This document shows, piece by piece, positions 58,613-64,000 of a stretch of 64,000 nucleotides of DNA. The DNA is taken from positions 62,001 through 126,000 of the forward strand of contig NZ_JAAABN010000004.1 of assembly GCF_011516765.1 (NCBI RefSeq). Reading direction: 5' to 3'. Made by a program: the position numbers and the translations under genes. Source of the stretch: Acetobacter sicerae. GTDB taxonomy: Bacteria; Pseudomonadota; Alphaproteobacteria; Acetobacterales; Acetobacteraceae. The notes under the pieces were generated by a model. The model did no database searches. It was not told the DNA's origin and saw nothing but the letters and a program-made list of their open reading frames with translations. The first letter of the stretch is position 1, and each line of letters starts with the position of its first letter.

Positions 58613-59761
58613 CTATCCTTCCTTGAGGCTCATTCCCCGCTCACGGGACCAGTTACGCCACAGCAGATGCAGCGTCGCCATCGCCGCCGGACCGAGGAAC
58701 AGCCCGAGCAGACCCCATGTCTCGGCTCCACCCACAATCCCGAGCAGCACCCACAGAAACGGCAACTGCGTGCTACCGCCGATGAGGCCCGGACGGACAA
58801 AATGATCCGCGGTGAAAATCACCACCGCTCCTACGGCAAAGACAGTCACGGCCGCCATCGAGCCGCCATCCACGAGCAGCAAGGTCGAAGCAAGCCCGAC
58901 CGGGATCATCGCGCAGAAGGGAATCATAGCCGCAATGGCGGTTGCTCCACCGAGCAGAACAGGGTGAGGAACACCGGTCAGAAAATAGATCACGCCCATG
59001 ATGATCCCCTCGCCGACGCCGACCAGAACCAGTCCAGCGACGGTGCCGTGGATGGAGGCGATGATCTGGTGTCCGATCAGTTCGCCCCGTCGGCCGAAAG
59101 CGCGACGCGAGGCTATCGTGCACTCGCGCATGATCGTGTCCCCGTCCTTGTAGAGAAAGAACAGGGTCAGGATGGAGAAGAAGAACAGCGTGCCACGATG
59201 GACGACCTGCGACCCGACAGTCCTTGTCACGGCCAGCCCCCGCGCATCGAACGAACTGAAGAACTCCGCCGCGGCGCTGGGATCAGACAGATGGCTGTTC
59301 CACCACTTGATGACGGCACTGGCTCCGACGGGCAATCTGCTCACCCACGTGGGCACCGGCACACCGACGTTGCGGGCATGCTTCATCAGGCCGAGCACGT
59401 TCTGGGCCTCGTTGGCTGCCTCAAGCCCGACAAACAGCATCGGGATCAGAAACAGCAGCGCCATTCCCGCCGTGCAGAGCGCAGGTAGAAGCGCTCCATG
59501 TGCAAGACGGGGCCAGCGGGACTGAATCCTGCGATAGAGCGGCCATGTCGCCACGGCAAAAACGACGCCCCATGCCAGCGCGCTCAGAAAGCCATGAATG
59601 GTGTAGGTTGTGATCGCGACAATCGCGACCGCCAGAATTTCCCGCGCTTTCCACTGTGCGCGTCGGGCTGCCTGCCTCTGCTCAAGGGTGACATCTTCGA
59701 CCGGACAGGGCGTGAGGTGAACATGATCGTCATCATGCGGCGTCAGACCGGATTGTGACAT
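58613..59761 (-). CDS. AI-2E family transporter (PerM-like)
   Basis: An inner-membrane protein of 382 residues with about eight hydrophobic segments. The family pattern is seen in TYTIHGFLSALAWGVVFAVATWPLYRRIQS near the N-terminus, TLFFFSILTLFFLYKDGD in the middle and GMGEG/GIIMGVIYFLTGVPHP, then FLWVLLGIVGGAETWGLLGLFLGP near the end. The family is named after TqsA but most members have unknown substrates. Cotranscription with the peptidase gene upstream is possible (91-base gap). Confidence 0.88.
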   Translation of the reverse strand: MSQSGLTPHDDDHVHLTPCPVEDVTLEQRQAARRAQWKAREILAVAIVAITTYTIHGFLSALAWGVVFAVATWPLYRRIQSRWPRLAHGALLPALCTAGMALLFLIPMLFVGLEAANEAQNVLGLMKHARNVGVPVPTWVSRLPVGASAVIKWWNSHLSDPSAAAEFFSSFDARGLAVTRTVGSQVVHRGTLFFFSILTLFFLYKDGDTIMRECTIASRRAFGRRGELIGHQIIASIHGTVAGLVLVGVGEGIIMGVIYFLTGVPHPVLLGGATAIAAMIPFCAMIPVGLASTLLLVDGGSMAAVTVFAVGAVVIFTADHFVRPGLIGGSTQLPFLWVLLGIVGGAETWGLLGLFLGPAAMATLHLLWRNWSRERGMSLKEG

Positions 59762-59852
59762 TCAGCTATCTTCCCTCAAGCGTTGCTCCCCGGACTGGCC
59801 TTGGCGAAATCTGTGGACCACATAAACGCCATGCCACGCGAGATCGCTCCTG

Positions 59853-61950
59853 TCACGCTTCCGGCTGTCGGTCACGCGCTTCCGCCCAGATGGCGAAGGC
59901 ATGAATCAGCGCCGCTTCATCAAGAGCCTTGAAACGCCCCGAAGCGCCGCCATGCCCTGCTTCCATGTTGATACGCAGCAGAAGAGGATTGTCCGAAACG
60001 GAGTAGTCCCGCAGTTTCGCAATCCATTTGGCTGGTTCCCAGTAGGTCACCCGAGGGTCCGTCAGACCGCCGATCGCGAACACTGCCGGATAGGGCTTTG
60101 CGGCAATCTGATCATAGGGTGAATAACCGGCAATCCGGTCATAGGCTTTTTCATCGACCAGCGGATTGCCCCATTCCGGCCACTCAGGCGGCGTCAGCGG
60201 CAGGCTGTCATCCGACATGGTGTTCAGCACATCCACAAACGGCACGACGGCGACCACGCCGGCGAACAGCTCAGGGCGCATGTTGGTGATCGCTCCCATC
60301 AGCATGCCGCCAGCCGACCGGCCATCCGCAACAATCCGTCCGGCATCCGTCCAGCCCTGCTCGATCAGATGATCGGCGCAGGCGATGAAGTCCGTGAAGG
60401 TGTTCGTCTTATGCTCCCCTCGCCCGCCGAGGAACCAGTTCCAGCCCTTTTCCGAACCGCCCCGGATATGCGCGATGGCATAGACCCAGCCACGATCGAC
60501 CAGACTCAGGTTGCGGGTCGAAAAGGTCGGATCGATGGAGATGCCATAGGAGCCATACCCATAGAGTAGCATTGGCGCGGGCTGGCCTTCCGGCGTGTCC
60601 CGATGCCACAGCAGCGTAATCGGCACCAGTTCGCCGTCCGGCGCCTTGGCCATCAACCGCTTCGTCCGATAATGCTCCGGATCATGTCCTGACGGCACGT
60701 CCTGCATCTTCAGCAGATGCCGCGTGCGATCCTGCATGTCGTAGGAGAACCACTGTCGCGGCGTGGTCGGCGACTGATAGGAATAACGGAGTTCCGTCGT
60801 CTCGAACTCGTAGGAACCATCGAGCGAGAGCGTGTAGGCGTCCTCGTCTGTCGCAATCTGGTGCCGCTCGCCAGCCTTGTCTTCAATCGCGATGACAATG
60901 TTCGCATTCACCCGCTCGGTCCAGACCAGATGGCCGGCAAAGCAGATTGCCCCGGTGATGTAATGCCCGGCGCGATACGGCACATGCTCACGCCATGCCG
61001 AACGATCACCGACGGCTTCATCGGCCACCGTCATCAGTTTGAAATCCGTTGCCCCATCGGCATTCGTGCGAATGACAAACCTGTCTCCCCCATGAGACAG
61101 TTCGTACATCAGCCCTTTTTCGCGCCGGGCGACACACATGGGAGACGCTTCTGGGTCAACTCCGGGGATGATCCAGTTTTCCGACGTGTCATGATCGTTT
61201 GTGCTGATGACAATCCATTTGCCGGAACGGGCGGCGCTCACCCCGACAAAAAAAACCTGAATCCGGCTCATCATAGACCAGCACATCGTCGCTTGCGGTC
61301 AGCGCACGGCGGTAAATCTGCACCGGACGACCGTTATCATCCCGACAGGTCCAGAAAATATACTTTGAATCCGGAGAAAAGGTGAACTCTCCTGAACAGT
61401 TCGCAATCTCGACAGGCAGCATCCCGCCTGTGGTCAGATCACGCACACGAATGGTGTAGATCTCTGAGCCCTGCGTATCTTCCGCCCACGCAAACAGTCG
61501 GTGGTCCGGACTGTGGGTCGCGCCCCGCGCTGCGTAATAAGGCTGTCCCTTCGCACGAACGTCTGCGTCGAGCAGCACTTCTTCCGTTTCAGGATGGCCT
61601 TCCGCGTGGCGCACGTAACGGGGATACTGTGATCCCGATTCATAGCGGACACCGTAGCGCCAGTTTCCGTGTGGAAGTGGCGGGAAAGAGTCGTCCTCCT
61701 TGAGACGCCCCTTCATCTCCGCGACGATTTCGCTCTGCAACGTTCTGGTCGAAGCGAGCACGGCGTCAGAATAGGTGTTCTCCTTGCGGAGATGATCGGC
61801 AATTTCCGGTTTCAGCAGGGCCGGATCACGCAGGACCGCCTGCCAGTTATCGTCTTTCATCCACGCATAGTCATCCACACGGGTACGGCCGAGCTGCTCG
61901 ATACGGCGCGGATTCTTGTGGGCAACGGGAGGTGCGGGGATTTCTGACAT
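59853..61950 (-). pseudogene. ptrB: Oligopeptidase B (S9 prolyl oligopeptidase), frameshifted
   Basis: Two overlapping frames together encode one S9A peptidase of about 698 residues. The upstream frame (start ATG 61950, MSEIPAPPVAHKNPRR) encodes the beta-propeller to DEPDSGFF. The downstream frame continues VGVSAARSGKWIVIS and carries the hydrolase domain with DGRSAGGML (active serine), GLTDPRVTYWEP (aspartate region) and AGHGGASGR (histidine). The break is a run of eight A on the plus strand (61248-61255); seven would restore a single frame. Both parts are otherwise intact, so this is a recent mutation, a slippage site or a sequencing error. If disrupted, basic-residue-specific peptide cleavage would be lost. 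Confidence 0.9.
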
Positions 61951-62069
61951 GCAAATGGCCTTCCAGTGACTACCAGAAGGCCATTCTTGCACAGGATGGC
62001 CTGACGAACACCCTGTCACCCGACAGGGTTCAGCCACGCAACCGCTGAAAGGTAGCGAGAAGCCTCCCG

Positions 62070-62402
62070 TCAGGAGTCTTTCAGCGCCTTTTCTTCCTCT
62101 TCACGGGTTCCAAACGGCACTTCCTGCCGGTCGTCCTGCTCGTCCATGCTGCCGCCGAGATTGCCCAGATTCTCCTGAATCTTCGCATCCTCGATCGGCT
62201 CGCCATTGGGCGCCAGCGGCACAGGAGACTCGACCGGAATTTCTCCGGCGTCTGGATTGATCTCCATCCCGATCAGATCGGTCGCCGCTTCCATATAGCC
62301 TTCCGGACCACAGGTCGGTTTGCCATCGGCAATCCACATTTCCCTGGCTTTGGCCTTGATCCTGGCGTCGCGCTGCGGCGAGTCTTCCAGTGGGTTTTCC
62401 AT
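62070..62402 (-). CDS. DUF2934-type small acidic protein
   Basis: This 110-residue protein has an N-terminal helix RDARIKAKAREMWIADGKPTCG, the usual DUF2934 pattern (arginine-rich helix, then W..G.P), followed by a long acidic, Pro/Glu-rich tail (GEPIEDAKIQENLGNLGG). I chose ATG 62402 because GAGGAG lies 8 bases upstream; a GTG at 62411 would be too close to it. Function unknown. It sits 119 bases upstream of the peptidase gene. Confidence 0.75.
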   Translation of the reverse strand: MENPLEDSPQRDARIKAKAREMWIADGKPTCGPEGYMEAATDLIGMEINPDAGEIPVESPVPLAPNGEPIEDAKIQENLGNLGGSMDEQDDRQEVPFGTREEEEKALKDS

Positions 62403-62544
62403 ATCATGCACTCCTCAGATGACCGTCACTGTACGGAGACAAACCCCGCTTCCCCATCAGAACGACCTGATCGGGAGGCAGTTTCGGTCCTGTCTGTCAT
62501 GTTAGGCCAGCCATCACCGGAACACACCCCCTGCAGAAAGCACC

Positions 62545-63591
62545 TCAGGGAGCCGGATTGTTATGGATCTGATGAATGGCGTTGATACGGCTTTCCAGTT
62601 CCGGCGTGATCTCAACGTCCACAGACCCGAGAATGGTCTGCAACTGGGCAATACTGGTCGCTCCGATGATGTTGGAGGTGACAAAGGACCGCGACGTCAC
62701 AAACGCAACAGCAAGCTGCACCGGATCGATTCCAAACTCCTGAGCCAGAGCAAGATAGGCCCGGATGGCGTCATCCACGCCCGGCTTTTCATAGCGCTGT
62801 CCCCGGTTGAACAGGGTTGTGCGTGCGCCAGCAGGCCGCGCGCCATCCAGATATTTTCCTGTCAGATACCCCTGCGCCAAGGGTGAATAGGCCAGCAGCC
62901 CCACCTGTTCACGCAGTGCGAACTCGGCCAGTCCCAGTTCGAATGTCCGGTTGATCAGATTGTAGGCGTTCTGGATGGACACCACTCTCGGCGCACCCTG
63001 TCGGGACGCTTCCAGACATTTCGCAACACCCCATGGGGTTTCGTTGGACAGGCCGACATGCCGGATCTTCCCTTCCGTCACGAGATCGCCCAGTACACCC
63101 AGCGTTTCCTCAAGAGGCACTTCATCCTCAACGGGCGGCCTTTCGAACGTCGTGCCACCAGCGCCAAACAGATTCACCCGACGGTCCGGCCAGTGAAGCT
63201 GATAGAGATCGACATAATCCGTGCCGAGCCGTTTGAGCGATCCTTCCAGCGCATAGCGGATCTGGCGCGGTGTCAGGCGGGTCTCCTCGCCGCCGGGGCG
63301 AAACCACTCCATCGGACTGCGACCGACGACCTTCGTTGCAAGAATGATCTGATCACGACGTCCGGTCTTCGCCAGCCAGCTACCCACAATCCGTTCCGTT
63401 GCACCGTAGGTCTCTGCCTGCGGCGGGATGGAATAGAGTTCAGCCGTGTCTATGAAGTTGATGCCTTTTTCGATCGCAAGATCGAGTTGGGCATGCCCTT
63501 CCGCTTCCGTGTTCTGCTGACCGAATGTCATCGTGCCGAGACAGATTTCACTGACGAGGATGCCGGTTCGGCCGAGTTCACGTTGTTTCAT
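62545..63591 (-). CDS. tas: Aldo/keto reductase, Tas-like
   Basis: An NADPH-dependent oxidoreductase of the AKR fold. The catalytic tetrad residues are visible: D and Y in FIDTAELYSIPP, K in LATKVVG and H in YQLHWPD. The segment GTMTFGQQNTEAEGHAQLDL and the SIPPQAET insertion closely match E. coli Tas (suppressor of tyrosine auxotrophy). Length 348 from ATG 63591, with CAGGAGA about 9 bases upstream. The substrate is not established even for Tas. Confidence 0.87.
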   Translation of the reverse strand: MKQRELGRTGILVSEICLGTMTFGQQNTEAEGHAQLDLAIEKGINFIDTAELYSIPPQAETYGATERIVGSWLAKTGRRDQIILATKVVGRSPMEWFRPGGEETRLTPRQIRYALEGSLKRLGTDYVDLYQLHWPDRRVNLFGAGGTTFERPPVEDEVPLEETLGVLGDLVTEGKIRHVGLSNETPWGVAKCLEASRQGAPRVVSIQNAYNLINRTFELGLAEFALREQVGLLAYSPLAQGYLTGKYLDGARPAGARTTLFNRGQRYEKPGVDDAIRAYLALAQEFGIDPVQLAVAFVTSRSFVTSNIIGATSIAQLQTILGSVDVEITPELESRINAIHQIHNNPAP

Positions 63592-63804
63592 GGTGTCTGT
63601 CTCCTGTCCGGATGAATGCCGGCCAGGAGATAAGCAGCGCTTTGAGGATTGTCGCAAGAGACAGACACGCAGCGCACATTATCGCTTCAGGTTTTGCGGG
63701 GGCGTGCGCAACGCGCAGTCTGCCGATTTCCATAACGTAGCCATCCGTCAGGCAACGCCCGGATTATAGTATTTGCTTCACGCTTTGCAGATACAGTGGA
63801 AGTC

Positions 63805-64000
63805 ATGACTGCCTCTGCACCTTCAGGAAAACGACCTGCCAGTCTTCTGTTTTTTCTGGTCTGGTTCTGCATCCGTGTCTGGATGGTCTGTTCCTGCACC
63901 ATCCTCATCACCCACGGTCTCTCCCAGCTTCATGCCGGATGGACCGACGGCGCCGGACATCCGTTTTGCGAGGATTTTCTGAACCTGTGGTCGGCAGGAT
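63805..64000 (+). CDS. Start of a GT87/DUF2029-like membrane protein, cut by window edge
   Basis: The frame from ATG 63805 is open to the edge (65 complete codons). It has a short basic head, one membrane helix (SLLFFLVWFCIRVWMVCSCTILI) and then GHPFCEDFLNLWSAG. The DFLNLW-S-AG pattern after the first helix is typical of DUF2029/GT87 polyprenyl-phosphate-dependent mannosyltransferases. Only the first tenth or so is visible. It is divergent from the aldo/keto reductase gene. Confidence 0.6.
   Translation, partial: MTASAPSGKRPASLLFFLVWFCIRVWMVCSCTILITHGLSQLHAGWTDGAGHPFCEDFLNLWSAG

Noticed and set aside
57372..59488. Two long plus-strand frames antisense to the MATE and AI-2E genes
   Set aside because: Both are rich in Arg, His, Asp and Gln with no hydrophobic core or motif, as expected from the reverse complement of membrane-protein genes.

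Overview
The window is chromosomal DNA from an alphaproteobacterium, most likely an acetic acid bacterium (Acetobacteraceae). The protein sequences, the two non-classical porin families, the RcnB-like protein and the core gene neighbourhoods all fit. I cannot fix the genus. Most of the window is GC-rich, densely packed housekeeping sequence. A few AT-rich patches stand out: a lone GIY-YIG-like gene near 6.3-6.8 kb, the region near 35.4-36.6 kb, the leader of a porin near 46.9 kb, and the flagellar intergenic region near 52.7-53.0 kb. I see no rRNA, tRNA, CRISPR array, insertion sequence or prophage.

Layout. 1-6.3 kb (+): the end of an Orc/Cdc6-like AAA ATPase, then carB, greA and ilvA. 6.3-6.8 kb (+): the GIY-YIG-like gene. 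6.9-11.9 kb (-): one translation-centred gene string in the order rplY-pth-ychF-proA-nadD-rsfS. 12.0-12.8 kb (-): two related glycine-zipper lipoproteins. 13.2-19.4 kb (+): the complete rod-shape cluster mreB-mreC-mreD-mrdA-rodA. 19.7-24.2 kb: an RcnB-like protein, a class B J-protein with a coupled 55-residue partner, a CPA1 antiporter and an unknown membrane protein. 24.5-35.4 kb: aspS, a FAD-linked oxidase coupled to bluB, a polysaccharide flippase, lepA, an M3 oligoendopeptidase and an ABC1/UbiB-type kinase. 35.7-39.0 kb (+): a heme-oxygenase-like candidate diiron protein and a membrane GGDEF-EAL protein. 39.1-48.3 kb: a flavin reductase, a DEAD-box helicase with a DbpA domain, a DcaP-like porin, dapF-mtaB-ftsY and a BBP2-type porin. 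48.4-56.4 kb: a flagellar block with flgE-flgK-flgL on the minus strand and fliK-flgD on the plus strand. 56.6-64.0 kb: a small conserved protein, a MATE transporter, an AI-2E family permease, an oligopeptidase B broken by a one-base frameshift, a DUF2934 protein, a Tas-like aldo/keto reductase and the start of a GT87-like membrane protein.

The most informative non-coding signals are two near-consensus sigma-54 promoters facing outward from the flgE/fliK intergenic region. They imply RpoN control of hook genes. There is also a long AT-rich palindrome with a Shine-Dalgarno-like loop upstream of the BBP2 porin, and a cluster of TTCGAATA/ATTTCGAT palindromes in front of the heme-oxygenase-like gene. 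I did not find a convincing multi-gene new system. The best candidates for something undescribed are the heme-oxygenase-like gene with an altered ligand set and its operator-rich promoter, the small J-protein-coupled protein, and the lone GIY-YIG-like gene.
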